DNA of 64,000 bases from JBIOUF01 sp044866695. Lineage in GTDB: Bacteria > Actinomycetota > Actinomycetes > Propionibacteriales > Nocardioidaceae. The DNA lies in assembly GCA_044866695.1 (NCBI GenBank), contig JBIOUF010000014.1, positions 37,111 through 101,110 on the forward strand. The letters are read 5' to 3'. The notes under the pieces are model-generated. The model was not told where the DNA came from. It was given only the letters and a program-made list of their open reading frames with translations, and ran no database searches. Positions 34,708 through 43,635 of this stretch are shown piece after piece. The stretch's first letter is position 1. Each line of letters starts with the position of its first letter. The position numbers were made by a program, and so were the translations under genes.

Positions 34708-35814
34708 ATGGACCAGACGCTCACCCTCGACGACCCGTGGACTGTGCCGACGAGGCACTGGCACCGCCTCGACGACGGCCGCGTCCAGTGCGACGTCTGC
34801 CCTCGTGCCTGCCGCCTGCACGAAGGACAGCGCGGGCTGTGCTTCGTCCGGGCGCGCGCGGCGGACCAGATCGTGCTCACGTCGTACGGACGCTCCAGCG
34901 GCTTCTGCGTAGACCCGGTGGAGAAGAAGCCGCTGAACCACTTCCTGCCCGGGTCGGCGGTGCTCTCGTTCGGGACGGCGGGCTGCAACCTGGCCTGCAA
35001 GTTCTGCCAGAACTGGGACATCTCCAAGTCCCGCGAGACCGACACGCTGGCCGACGCGGCGTCCCCGGAGACCATCGCCAGGACCGCCGAGCGGCTGGGC
35101 TGCCGCAGCGTGGCGTTCACCTACAACGACCCGGTGATCTTCTGGGAGTACGCCGCCGACGTCGCCGATGCCTGCCACGAGAGGGGCATCGCCGCGGTCG
35201 CGGTGACGGCCGGCTACATGTGCCCCGAGCCGCGCGCCGAGCTCTACCGGCACGTCGACGCTGCCAACGTCGACCTCAAGGCGTTCACCGAGGAGTTCTA
35301 CCACCGGGTCTGCGCGGCCGGCCTGGGCGCGGTGCTGGACACTCTGCGGTACCTGCGCCAGGAGACCGGCGTGTGGTTCGAGATCACCACGCTGCTGATC
35401 CCCGGACGAAACGACTCCGACGACGAGATCGACGCGGAGACCCGGTGGGTCGCCGAGGAGCTGGGCCCCGACACGCCTGTGCACTTCACCGCTTTTCATC
35501 CGGACTACAAGATGCGAGACGTGCCCCCCACGCCCGGGTCGACGCTGACGAGGGCCCGGCGGATCGCCGTGGCCAACGGGCTCCGGTACGTCTACACGGG
35601 CAACGTCCACGACACCGAGGGCGGCACGACGTTCTGCGGCGAGTGCGGCAACCCCGTCGTCGTCAGGGACTGGTACCACATCGAGGCCTACCGGCTCGAC
35701 GACCGCGGCCACTGCCGCACGTGTGGTCACCGGGTCCCTGGGGTGTACGACGGTCCCGTCGGTCGGTGGGGCGCACGGCGGCTGCCGGTGGTCCTCGGCG
35801 AGCGCGGTCGATGA
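34708..35814 (+). CDS. amrS: AmmeMemoRadiSam system radical SAM enzyme
   Basis: A 368-residue protein from ATG 34708. The N-terminus has the CDVCPRACRLHEGQRGLC cysteine pattern, then the radical SAM cluster motif CNLACKFCQ (Cys93, Cys97, Cys100) that binds the 4Fe-4S cluster. The fold continues with FTYNDPVIFWEYAADVA and NVDLKAFTEEFY. A C-terminal rubredoxin-like pair (FCGECG, CRTCG) probably binds zinc. The system usually links AMMECR1, Memo and this enzyme; the modification it performs is not known. The Memo gene follows after 7 nt; no AMMECR1 domain is seen nearby. Confidence 0.9.
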   Translation: MDQTLTLDDPWTVPTRHWHRLDDGRVQCDVCPRACRLHEGQRGLCFVRARAADQIVLTSYGRSSGFCVDPVEKKPLNHFLPGSAVLSFGTAGCNLACKFCQNWDISKSRETDTLADAASPETIARTAERLGCRSVAFTYNDPVIFWEYAADVADACHERGIAAVAVTAGYMCPEPRAELYRHVDAANVDLKAFTEEFYHRVCAAGLGAVLDTLRYLRQETGVWFEITTLLIPGRNDSDDEIDAETRWVAEELGPDTPVHFTAFHPDYKMRDVPPTPGSTLTRARRIAVANGLRYVYTGNVHDTEGGTTFCGECGNPVVVRDWYHIEAYRLDDRGHCRTCGHRVPGVYDGPVGRWGARRLPVVLGERGR

Positions 35815-35821
35815 ACCGGCG

Positions 35822-36646
35822 ATGAGCGACGTCCGGACCCCGGCGGTGGCCGGGTCCTTCTACGCCGGCGACCCGGCGGAGCTCGCCGCGACGGTCGACG
35901 CGCTGCTGGGCCGCGCCGACGGCAGCGAGCCCGCCCGCGGCCCGGTGGCGCTGGTCGTGCCGCACGCGGGGCTCCGCTGCTCGGGCCCGGTCGCGGCGTC
36001 GGCGTACCGGCTGGTCCGCCGGCACTGGCCGGGCCGCGTCCGCGCAGTCGCGGTGTTCGGGCCGGCACACTTCCGGGACGTGGGCGGCATGGCCGTGCCG
36101 GCCGGTCGGGCCTGGTCGACGCCGCTCGGCGAGGTTCCCGTCGACGCGCGGCTGCGCGCCCTGCTCGTGCGGCGTGGGCTGGCGCGGGCCGACGACGGCT
36201 GTCATGCCGGCGAGCACTCGGTCGAGGTGCAGCTACCGTTCCTGCAGCAGGCCCTGGCCGGCGACTGGTCGCTGCTCCCGGTGGTGGCGCGCTCGGTCCC
36301 GGCGGAGCTGGTCGCGGACTGCATGGACGCGCTGGCCGACGACGACGTGGGCGTCGTGGTCAGCACGGACCTGTCGCACTACCACGACGTGTCCACGGCG
36401 CAGGCGCGGGACCGCCGTACCGCGGCGGCAGTCCTGCGACTCGACGTCGACGCGGTCCGCGACGAGGACGCCTGCGGAGCAGAGGTGTTGAGGGGCGTCC
36501 TGGTGTGGGCGCGCCGTCGCGACCTCCGGGTCGGGTTGCTCGACCTCGGCACGTCCGCGGACACGTGCAGCGGTCCCGAACGGGTGGTGGGGTACGGCGC
36601 CTTCGCCCTGGCGAACCGCCCAGCTCTCGGCGAGGACCGAGGCTAG
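35822..36646 (+). CDS. amrB: Memo-family protein (AmmeMemoRadiSam system protein B)
   Basis: A 274-residue protein from ATG 35822, 7 nt after the radical SAM gene. Memo blocks are in order: PAVAGSFYAGDPAELA, VPHAGLRCSGPVAASAYRL, FGPAHFRDVGGMAVP, EHSVEVQLPFLQQAL and the C-terminal STDLSHYHD. These include the conserved His/Asp residues of a metal site resembling nonheme-iron dioxygenases (LigB-like fold). No AMMECR1 domain is fused at the C-terminus; many bacterial systems do have one. The two genes form a compact operon. Confidence 0.88.
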   Translation: MSDVRTPAVAGSFYAGDPAELAATVDALLGRADGSEPARGPVALVVPHAGLRCSGPVAASAYRLVRRHWPGRVRAVAVFGPAHFRDVGGMAVPAGRAWSTPLGEVPVDARLRALLVRRGLARADDGCHAGEHSVEVQLPFLQQALAGDWSLLPVVARSVPAELVADCMDALADDDVGVVVSTDLSHYHDVSTAQARDRRTAAAVLRLDVDAVRDEDACGAEVLRGVLVWARRRDLRVGLLDLGTSADTCSGPERVVGYGAFALANRPALGEDRG

Positions 36647-36686
36647 AGTGCGGGCCTGAGCGGTCACGTGGCGCATCGGAGGGGTC

Positions 36687-37457
36687 GTGCAGGTTTCGGA
36701 CAAGGTCTGGGTGGTCACCGGCGCGGGAAGCGGGATGGGCCGCGAGCTCGTGCTGCTGATGCTCCGCCGCGGCGCGCGCGTCGCAGCCGTCGACGTCAGG
36801 GCCGAGGCCCTCCAGGAGACCGCATCGCTCGCGGCGGTCGGCGACCGGATGTCTCTCCATGTCGTCGACATCACCGACCGCGCGGCGGTCGGATCGGTCC
36901 CGGAAGCCGTCGTGGACGCGCACGGCCGCGTCGACGGGCTGGTCAACAACGCCGGGATCATCCAGCCCTTCGTGCCGGTGGCCGACCTCGACTACGCCGT
37001 GTTCCGGCGCGTCCTCGACGTCAACCTCATGGGCACGGTCCACATGGTCAAGGCGTTCCTCCCTCTGCTGCTCGAACGGCCGGAGGCGCACGTCGCCAAC
37101 GTGTCGAGCATGGGCGGCTTCTTCCCGTTCCCGGGCCAGACGGTGTACGGCGCCAGCAAGGCGGCCGTCAAGCTGCTCACCGAGGGCCTGTACGCCGAGC
37201 TGCTCGACACCCGCGTCCACGTCACGGCGATCATGCCCGGAGCCGTCGCCACCGCCATCTCGGAGAACTCCGGGGTCGCGGCCCCGGCCGGTGCGGCGCA
37301 GAGCGCGGCCGTGCGCGCCACCCCCGCCGACAAGGCGGCCCGGATCATGCTGCACGGCATCGAGCGGAACCGCCTGCACGTCTATGTCGGCAGGGATGCC
37401 CAGCTGATGAGCCTTGCGCGATCCGGGTCGCCCCGGCCCCGGCGATCCGGTTCGTGA
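36687..37457 (+). CDS. SDR-family oxidoreductase
   Basis: A 256-residue classical short-chain dehydrogenase. The cofactor motif is TGAGSGMG (about residues 12-19), NNAG is in LVNNAGIIQP, and the catalytic centre is Ser in ANVSSMGGFF and YGASK in TVYGASKAAV. Start GTG 36687 has GGAGG upstream. The substrate is unknown; it may be an alcohol or keto compound. It follows the Memo gene by 40 nt and may be cotranscribed. Its 3' end overlaps the open frame of the convergent MMPL gene by 113 nt, which is one reason to suspect a frameshift in that gene. Confidence 0.87.
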   Translation: MQVSDKVWVVTGAGSGMGRELVLLMLRRGARVAAVDVRAEALQETASLAAVGDRMSLHVVDITDRAAVGSVPEAVVDAHGRVDGLVNNAGIIQPFVPVADLDYAVFRRVLDVNLMGTVHMVKAFLPLLLERPEAHVANVSSMGGFFPFPGQTVYGASKAAVKLLTEGLYAELLDTRVHVTAIMPGAVATAISENSGVAAPAGAAQSAAVRATPADKAARIMLHGIERNRLHVYVGRDAQLMSLARSGSPRPRRSGS

Positions 37458-40400
37458 AGAAGCAGATGACCAAGCGTCTCAGCACCGCCGTACCCGCCCC
37501 TTCGCGTTGAGCCGTCAGATCCGGTCGGCGCACCAGGACTGACGGGTCGAGGCACCAACATTGACGGCTCGGCGCGCCAGCATTGACGGTTCGGCGTGGG
37601 TCAGGGGTCGTCGAGGGGGTCGGGTCCGGTGTCGAAGGTGCGCAGCGGGGGGGCGGTCGAGGTGGTGGCGGGCGGGCCGGTCGCGGCGGGTGCTGTCGAG
37701 GTGGGGGTCGTCGAGGTGGGGGTGGTGGCGGGCGGGGGGACGACGGTGGCGTCGGTGGCTCCTCGCCCTCGATGGACACGTGGGGGAGGATGCGGTCCAG
37801 CCAGGCGGGCAGCCACCAGGCGGCACGGCCGAAGAGCACCAGGGCCGCCGGCGCGAGGGTGACCACGAGGATGCCCGCGAGCAGCACGGCGACGGACAGC
37901 CCGACGCCGAACTGCTTGATGGTCGGGTCGCCCTCCAGGATGAAGCTGGCGAACACCGAGGCCATGATGAGGGCGGCTGTCGTGGTGATCCGACCGCTCG
38001 AGGTCAGCGCGGACCGCACGCTGTCACTGGCCTCCTCGCCGGCATGGTGGTGCTGCTGGACGTGGCTGACCAGGAACACCTCGTAGTCCATGGACAGCCC
38101 GAAGAGGCCTGCGAACATCATCAGTGGCACGTAGCTCGCGATCGGCACCGACGAGTCCGCGGTGTCGATGCCGAGCAGGGATATGCCCCAGCCCCACTGG
38201 AAGGCCGCGGTCAGGACGCCGAACGCCGCGGCCGCGGAGAGCAGGTTCGTCACCGCTGCCTGGAGCGGGATGAGCAGCGACCGGAAGGCCACCATCAGCA
38301 GGAGGAAGCCGAGCAGAATGACAGTGCCGATGACAAGAAGTAGCCGGGCCGAGATCAGCGAGGCGAGGTCGACGTACGACGCGGTGTACCCGCCGACGTA
38401 CGACGTGATGCCCCCGCCCTGGTTGGTCTCCGGAAGGACCGTGCCGCGGACGTCCCTGACCAGGTCGGCCGTCGTGTCGGACGCCGGCGCGGTCGAGGGC
38501 ACCGCCGACAGCAGGACGACGTCGCCCTTCTTGTTGATCTGGGGCGGCGTGAGCGAGACGACCCCGTCGGTCCCGGACAGCCCCTTCTGGAGGTTGACCA
38601 CGCGAGGGTCGGTGCCGCGGTCGTCACCGCCGGCCTGCGTGAGCATGTCGGTCAGCTCCTTCTTGAGCTGCTCGGCCTGCTTCTGCTCCTGCTGCGCCTG
38701 CTTCTGCTCGGCCTTCAGCTCGTCGGCCTGCTGCTGCAGCGCGTCCCCCTGCGCCTGCAGCGCGGCCGCCTGCTGCTGCAGCTGCTGAGCCTGGCGCTGC
38801 AACGCGTTCGCCTGCCGGCGGAGGCTGGCCGCACGGCTCTGGAGCTGGTCCCCCTCCCGCCTCAGCCGAGCCGCGGTCTGCTGCAGGGCGGTCTTCTGCC
38901 GCTCGAGCGAGCCGGCCTGGCGCTGAAGGGTCGCGGCCTGCTGCCGCAGGTGGTCGGCCTGCGACTGGAGCTGGCGGGCCTCGCGAGCGAGCCGGCGCGC
39001 CTGGGCCTCGAGCGGCCTGAGCTCCTGGCGCACCTCGGCCTCGCGCTGACGGACCTCGGCCAGCCGCCGCTTCAGCCGGGCCACCTCGTCGGCGTCGCCT
39101 CGCGCCTCGGCGCGCTGGATGCGGCGCTGAAGGACCCGTTCGCGCACGAGCAGCCTGCCCAGCTCGCGGGCCAGCGGGCGGATCTTCGCCGCGAGCGCCC
39201 GGGCCTGGCGCTCCAGCGCCTGCTTGCGATGCTCCAGCCGGGACTGCTCGGCCTCCAGCCGGCGCTGCTCACGCTCGAGTGTGGTCGCGCGCCGTTCGAG
39301 CGCGCTCTGCTGGGCGCGGAGCCGGTCGGCCTGCTGCTGCAGTCTCGCCTGCTGCCGCTCCAGCTGCGCCTGCTGGCTCTCCAACGACCGTTGCTCCGCC
39401 TGGAGCTGCTGCTTCTCCCGTTCCAGCTGTCGCTGTTGGGCCCGGAGCTGCTTCTGCTCGGCCTGGAGCTGCTGCTTCTGCTTCGGGAGCTCCTTCTGCT
39501 TCTCGTCGAGGTCCTTCTTCAGCGACTGGGCCTTGTCGTACTTCTTGGTGTACTCCTCGCTGGGCGCCGCCACCGGGTCGAGCTCGGAGGCGACCTGGAG
39601 CGGCCCGTTGTAGCCGACGCCGAACCCGGCCGAGATCAGGTCGTAGGCCTGGCGCTCGGTGGTGTCGGGCGAGGTGGCGCCGACGTCCTCCTGGCCCAGC
39701 TCGAGGGAGAACACCGGCACGATGAGCGGGGCCAGCGCCGCCAGGGAGACACCGGCCACGACCAGCGGATGTCGTCGTACGACGCCGGCCCACCGGGCCC
39801 AGATTCCGCTGCCAGCCGGCCGCTCGGGACGCATGAACGCCGGCAGCGACAACCAGGCGATCCGGTGTCCGAGCAGGCCGAGGAACGCGGGCAGGAGCGA
39901 GATCGCGACCAGCACCGCCGCGACGACCGCGATCGCGGAGGCCAGGCCGAGGGCGCTCACCAGGGGGATGCCCGCGACTCCCAGGGACAGCAGGGCGATG
40001 ACCACGGTGCACCCGGCGAAGACGATGGCGCTTCCCGAGGTCGCCACGGCGTTGGCGATCGAGTCCACCATGGGCATCCCGGCGCGCAGCTGGTCCTGGT
40101 GGCGGGTGATCAGGAACAGCGCGTAGTCGATGCCGACGCCGAGCCCGATCATCGTGGCGAGCGTCGGTCCGCTGGACGGGATCGCGAACAGGTGCCCGGC
40201 GAGGCCGACGATCGCGAGGGCGATGCCGAGGCCGACGACGGCGGTGACGATGGGCATGCTCATCGCCACCAGGCTGCCCAGCACCAGGCTCAGGATGACC
40301 ATCGCCGCGACGATGCCGACGACCTCGCTGGTCTCGGACTGGTCGTCGGACAGCGCCGAGCCGATCGACCCCGCGGCGGCGGTCGTGATGCCGGCTCGCT

Positions 40401-40869
40401 GTGCCGGCTCGGTGGCGTCCAGGACGCGCTGGGCGGTCTCGTCGGTCAGGTCGCCGGAGCCGACGTCCAGCAGCACCGGCGCGAACGCGGTCTGCCCGTC
40501 CTTCGACAGCAGGCCGGCGGTCTGGCCGTCGCTGCTGACCGGGTTGGTCACGCTGTAGACGTGCGGCTGCTTCTCGATCGCCTTCACCGAGTCGGTGACG
40601 GCCTTCTGGTTCGCCGAGTCGGTCAGCTTGCCCTCGGCGACGTCGAAGACGATCGGGTTCACGCCGTTCTGCTGAGGCGGGAACCGTTCGGTGAGCAGGT
40701 CCTTGACGCTCTGGCTGCCGGTCCCGGGCAGGGACAGGTCGTTGTTGGTCTGCGCGCCGAACACCGACACCGCGCCGATGACCGACGCCGCCACCACCAC
40801 CCAGATGGCGACCATGAGCAGGCCGTGGCGCGCGCTGAAGGAGCCGAGCCTGCGCAGCAACCGAGCCAC
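37345..40869 (-). CDS. MMPL/RND-family transporter with large coiled-coil insertion
   Basis: Start GTG 40869 has AGGAGAGG upstream. The open frame is 1174 residues. The layout is TM1 (11-31), an extracytoplasmic domain, and a block of about five helices (about 160-390; GLGVGIDYALFLITRHQDQL) ending near 400. A highly charged Gln/Leu/Arg/Glu coiled coil of about 300 residues (about 436-745) comes next, then a C-terminal helix block (about 830-1020; GLFGLSMDYEVFLVSHVQQH). MMPL proteins export lipids or other hydrophobic molecules. After about residue 1033 this frame is Pro/Arg-rich with non-coding third positions, whereas a -1 frame gives a normal Thr/Pro/Ala tail ending at 37601; see findings. 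Substrate unknown. Confidence 0.82.
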   Translation of the reverse strand: MARLLRRLGSFSARHGLLMVAIWVVVAASVIGAVSVFGAQTNNDLSLPGTGSQSVKDLLTERFPPQQNGVNPIVFDVAEGKLTDSANQKAVTDSVKAIEKQPHVYSVTNPVSSDGQTAGLLSKDGQTAFAPVLLDVGSGDLTDETAQRVLDATEPAQRAGITTAAAGSIGSALSDDQSETSEVVGIVAAMVILSLVLGSLVAMSMPIVTAVVGLGIALAIVGLAGHLFAIPSSGPTLATMIGLGVGIDYALFLITRHQDQLRAGMPMVDSIANAVATSGSAIVFAGCTVVIALLSLGVAGIPLVSALGLASAIAVVAAVLVAISLLPAFLGLLGHRIAWLSLPAFMRPERPAGSGIWARWAGVVRRHPLVVAGVSLAALAPLIVPVFSLELGQEDVGATSPDTTERQAYDLISAGFGVGYNGPLQVASELDPVAAPSEEYTKKYDKAQSLKKDLDEKQKELPKQKQQLQAEQKQLRAQQRQLEREKQQLQAEQRSLESQQAQLERQQARLQQQADRLRAQQSALERRATTLEREQRRLEAEQSRLEHRKQALERQARALAAKIRPLARELGRLLVRERVLQRRIQRAEARGDADEVARLKRRLAEVRQREAEVRQELRPLEAQARRLAREARQLQSQADHLRQQAATLQRQAGSLERQKTALQQTAARLRREGDQLQSRAASLRRQANALQRQAQQLQQQAAALQAQGDALQQQADELKAEQKQAQQEQKQAEQLKKELTDMLTQAGGDDRGTDPRVVNLQKGLSGTDGVVSLTPPQINKKGDVVLLSAVPSTAPASDTTADLVRDVRGTVLPETNQGGGITSYVGGYTASYVDLASLISARLLLVIGTVILLGFLLLMVAFRSLLIPLQAAVTNLLSAAAAFGVLTAAFQWGWGISLLGIDTADSSVPIASYVPLMMFAGLFGLSMDYEVFLVSHVQQHHHAGEEASDSVRSALTSSGRITTTAALIMASVFASFILEGDPTIKQFGVGLSVAVLLAGILVVTLAPAALVLFGRAAWWLPAWLDRILPHVSIEGEEPPTPPSSPRPPPPPPRRPPPRQHPPRPARPPPPRPPPRCAPSTPDPTPSTTPDPRRTVNAGAPSRQCWCLDPSVLVRRPDLTAQREGAGTAVLRRLVICFFTNRIAGAGATRIAQGSSAGHPCRHRRAGGSARCRAA
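37531..37596 (-). repeat. 22-bp tandem repeats (three units, second locus)
   Basis: Units starting at 37531, 37553 and 37575 share a CACCAGNATTGACGGCTCGG-like core, 22 bp apart. It is the reverse complement of the unit at 27950-28059. The array lies between the SDR and MMPL 3' ends. Confidence 0.75.
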
Positions 40870-40942
40870 GACGGTCCCCTCTCCTGCCCCTGCCGCACTG
40901 TACCGGCGTTCAATCCACGGCGGCCAGGCCTCCCTGGGACGC

Positions 40943-40959
40943 TGATGCCTGGTATCGGC
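40943..40959. promoter_or_regulatory. Palindromic operator-like site upstream of the rhamnosidase
   Basis: TGATGCCTGGTATCGGC contains the near-palindrome GATGCC-T-GGTATC, 47 bp upstream of the rhamnosidase start and 74 bp from the MMPL start. A copy with one base different lies at 54483-54499, in the divergent promoter of the catabolic locus. A shared regulator is inferred. Confidence 0.5.
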
Positions 40960-41005
40960 CCGACCGGCGTTCTCGCCGACGACGTCTCGGTGGTTGGCTG
41001 GCGCC

Positions 41006-43627
41006 ATGGAGACGCCGGGTCCGTCCCGGCCCGAGGGCCTGCGCGCGGAACACCGAGACCCGTTCGGCATCGGCGAACGGCGTCCTCGGCTGTCCTGGCG
41101 GCTGCCCGCAGGTGCGCGGCGGCAGACGGCGTACGAGCTTCGGCTGGACGACGAGACGACGCGCGGGGCCGGCGAGGACACGGTGCTGGTGCCGTGGCCC
41201 GGCCGGCCGCTCGGCTCCGGTGAGCGCCGCACGGTGCAGGTGCGGGTCTGGACCGACCTCGGCCGGAGCGAGTGGTCGGAGCCCCTCGAGGTCGAGGCGG
41301 GCCTGCTGGAGCCGTCGGACTGGCAGGCCTCGTGGGTGTCGCCGGCGTCCGAGCCGGGCGCTCCCGGGTCGCGTCCGGCATACCGCCTTCGTGGCCAGCT
41401 GGTCGTGGAGCGGCCCGTGCGGCGGGCCCGGGCGTATGCGACGGCGCACGGCGTCTACGAGCTGTACGTCAACGGGACCCGGGTGAGCCAGGACGAGCTG
41501 ACGCCGGGTTTCACCGAGTACGACCGCCGCACGCAGGTGCAGACCTACGACGTGACCGGCCTGCTCGGCCAGGGGCCGCACGTCGTGGGCGCGTACCTCG
41601 CCGACGGCTGGTACCGCGGCCAGGTGGGCATCACGCGCGCCGCCGGCCAGTGGGGGAACGAGACCGCGCTCCTGGCGCAGGTCCACCTCGAGCACGACGA
41701 CGGCACCGTCACGGTGCTCGGGACCGACGCCGCCTGGCGATGGTCGGCCTCCCACATCGTGGCCGCCGACCTGATCGAGGGGCAGCGGGAGGACCGGCGG
41801 CTGGTCGAGCCGGAGTGGTGCACCCCGTCGTACGACGCCGCCTCCTGGACGCCCGTCGCGCTCACCGACGACGGGTACGACGCCCTGGTCTGCTCACCGG
41901 CGCCGCCGGTGCGGGCGGTGCAGGAGCTCCGGCCGGTCGCGGTGACCCAGCCGCGCGCCGGCGTCCAGGTGGTCGACCTCGGCCAGAACGTCAACGGCCG
42001 GGTGCGGCTGACCGACCTCGGGCCCCGGGGCACGGAGATCCGCCTGACCCACGGTGAGGCGCTCGACCAGCACGGCGACGTGACCGTCGAGCATCTGCGC
42101 CCGGCCGTTCCGTTCCTGGCCGAGCCGCTCTCCGCCGGCCAGGTCGACTCCGTCGTGTCCGCGGGCCTCGAGGGCGACGCGTTCGAGCCGAGGTTCACCA
42201 CGCACGGCTTCCGGTACGTCCGCGTCGAGGGCCATCCCGGCCGGCTCGACCCCGCAGACGTCACGGGCGTCGTGGTGCACACCGACCTGGAGCGACGCGG
42301 CGGCTTCCAGTGCGACGTGGAGCGGCTGAACCGGCTGCACGACGCCGCGGTGTGGAGCCTGCGCGACAACGCCTGCGACATCCCGACGGACTGCCCGCAC
42401 CGGGAGCGCGCCGGGTGGACCGGTGACTGGCAGCTCTACGTCCCCACGGCTTCGTTCCTGTACGACGTCGCCGGCTTCTCCCGCAAGTGGCTGCGCGACG
42501 TCGCGGTCGGGCAGTGGCCCGACGGGACCGTCGGCAACATGGCCCCGATGCCGCGTGCGGAGCGGACCGGGTTCCTCGAGAGGCTGAACGGGTCGGCCGG
42601 CTGGGGCGACGCCGTGGTGCTGGTGCCGTGGGAGCTGTTCTCCGAGTACGGCGACACCGACGTGCTCGACGAGATGTGGCCGGTGATGGTCGCGTGGCTG
42701 GGCCGCGCCGAGCGGATGGCCGCGACGGGCCGCCATCCCGACCGCGTCTCGCGCGCGGCCGGGGCCGCCCCGCACGAGCGGTTCCTCTGGGACACCGGCT
42801 TCCACTGGGGCGAGTGGCTCGAGCCGGGCGCGGAACCGACCGACTTCCCGGCGTTCATGGCCGCGGACAAGGCCGACGTCGCGACCGCGTACTTCGCCTG
42901 GAGCGCGGACCACCTGGCGCGGGTCGCAGCGGTCCTCGGCCGCGCCGCCGATGCCACCCGCTACGCCCGGCTGAGCCGCAGGGTCGTCGCCGCGTGGCGG
43001 GCCGAGTTCGTCCGGGCCGGACGGGTGGAGCCGCGCACGCAGGCCAACCTGGTGCGCGCGCTGCGGTTCGGCCTGGTGCCCGAAGACCTGCGCCAGCCCG
43101 CCGCCGACGACCTCGCGGCGCTGGTGGTCGCCGCGGACACCCACCTGGCGACCGGGTTCCTCGCCACCCCCGACCTGCTCCCCGTGCTGGCCGACAACGG
43201 CCATCTCGACCTCGCCTACGACCTGCTGCTGCAGGACAGCGCCCCGTCGTGGCTCGCGATGGTCGACCGCGGCGCCACCACCATGTGGGAGCGGTGGGAC
43301 GGGGTCGACGAGCACGGTACGCCGCACGAGTCCCTCAACCACTACTCGAAGGGAGCGGTGATCTCGTTCCTGCATCGGTACGTCGCGGGCCTGGAGCGGC
43401 TCGCGCCCACCTGGCGGCGGTTCCGCGTGCGACCGCGCCCGGGCGGTGGCGTCCGACGGGCGTCGGCGTACCACGAGACACCGCACGGCACCGCGGCCGT
43501 CGAGTGGCGGCTCGGTGACGAGCTCGAGCTGACCGTCACCGTGCCGCCCGGGTGCACCGCCGAAGTCGTGCTGCCGTCGGGTGCGACGGCTCCGGTGGGA
43601 CCGGGCCGCCACGAGCTGCGGGGGTGA
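41006..43627 (+). CDS. Alpha-L-rhamnosidase (GH78)
   Basis: An 873-residue enzyme from ATG 41006. An N-terminal beta-sandwich region, GH78 N and rhamnosidase B-like (ELYVNGTRVSQDELTPGFTE, YRGQVGITRAAGQWGNETAL), comes first. The catalytic (alpha/alpha)6 barrel signature DCPHRERAGWTGD starts at Asp462, with Glu467 also conserved. A C-terminal beta domain ends the protein. No signal peptide is visible, so it is probably cytoplasmic and acts on imported rhamnosides or disaccharides. Such enzymes release L-rhamnose from plant flavonoid glycosides or pectin fragments. An operator-like site shared with the catabolic locus suggests it frees the aglycone used by that locus. Confidence 0.9.
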   Translation: METPGPSRPEGLRAEHRDPFGIGERRPRLSWRLPAGARRQTAYELRLDDETTRGAGEDTVLVPWPGRPLGSGERRTVQVRVWTDLGRSEWSEPLEVEAGLLEPSDWQASWVSPASEPGAPGSRPAYRLRGQLVVERPVRRARAYATAHGVYELYVNGTRVSQDELTPGFTEYDRRTQVQTYDVTGLLGQGPHVVGAYLADGWYRGQVGITRAAGQWGNETALLAQVHLEHDDGTVTVLGTDAAWRWSASHIVAADLIEGQREDRRLVEPEWCTPSYDAASWTPVALTDDGYDALVCSPAPPVRAVQELRPVAVTQPRAGVQVVDLGQNVNGRVRLTDLGPRGTEIRLTHGEALDQHGDVTVEHLRPAVPFLAEPLSAGQVDSVVSAGLEGDAFEPRFTTHGFRYVRVEGHPGRLDPADVTGVVVHTDLERRGGFQCDVERLNRLHDAAVWSLRDNACDIPTDCPHRERAGWTGDWQLYVPTASFLYDVAGFSRKWLRDVAVGQWPDGTVGNMAPMPRAERTGFLERLNGSAGWGDAVVLVPWELFSEYGDTDVLDEMWPVMVAWLGRAERMAATGRHPDRVSRAAGAAPHERFLWDTGFHWGEWLEPGAEPTDFPAFMAADKADVATAYFAWSADHLARVAAVLGRAADATRYARLSRRVVAAWRAEFVRAGRVEPRTQANLVRALRFGLVPEDLRQPAADDLAALVVAADTHLATGFLATPDLLPVLADNGHLDLAYDLLLQDSAPSWLAMVDRGATTMWERWDGVDEHGTPHESLNHYSKGAVISFLHRYVAGLERLAPTWRRFRVRPRPGGGVRRASAYHETPHGTAAVEWRLGDELELTVTVPPGCTAEVVLPSGATAPVGPGRHELRG

Positions 43628-43635
43628 GCAGCCGG

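Noticed and set aside
38950..41223. A 757-codon plus-strand frame opposite the MMPL coiled coil
   Set aside because: It is a low-complexity shadow of the repetitive heptads, with no motifs and no ribosome site.
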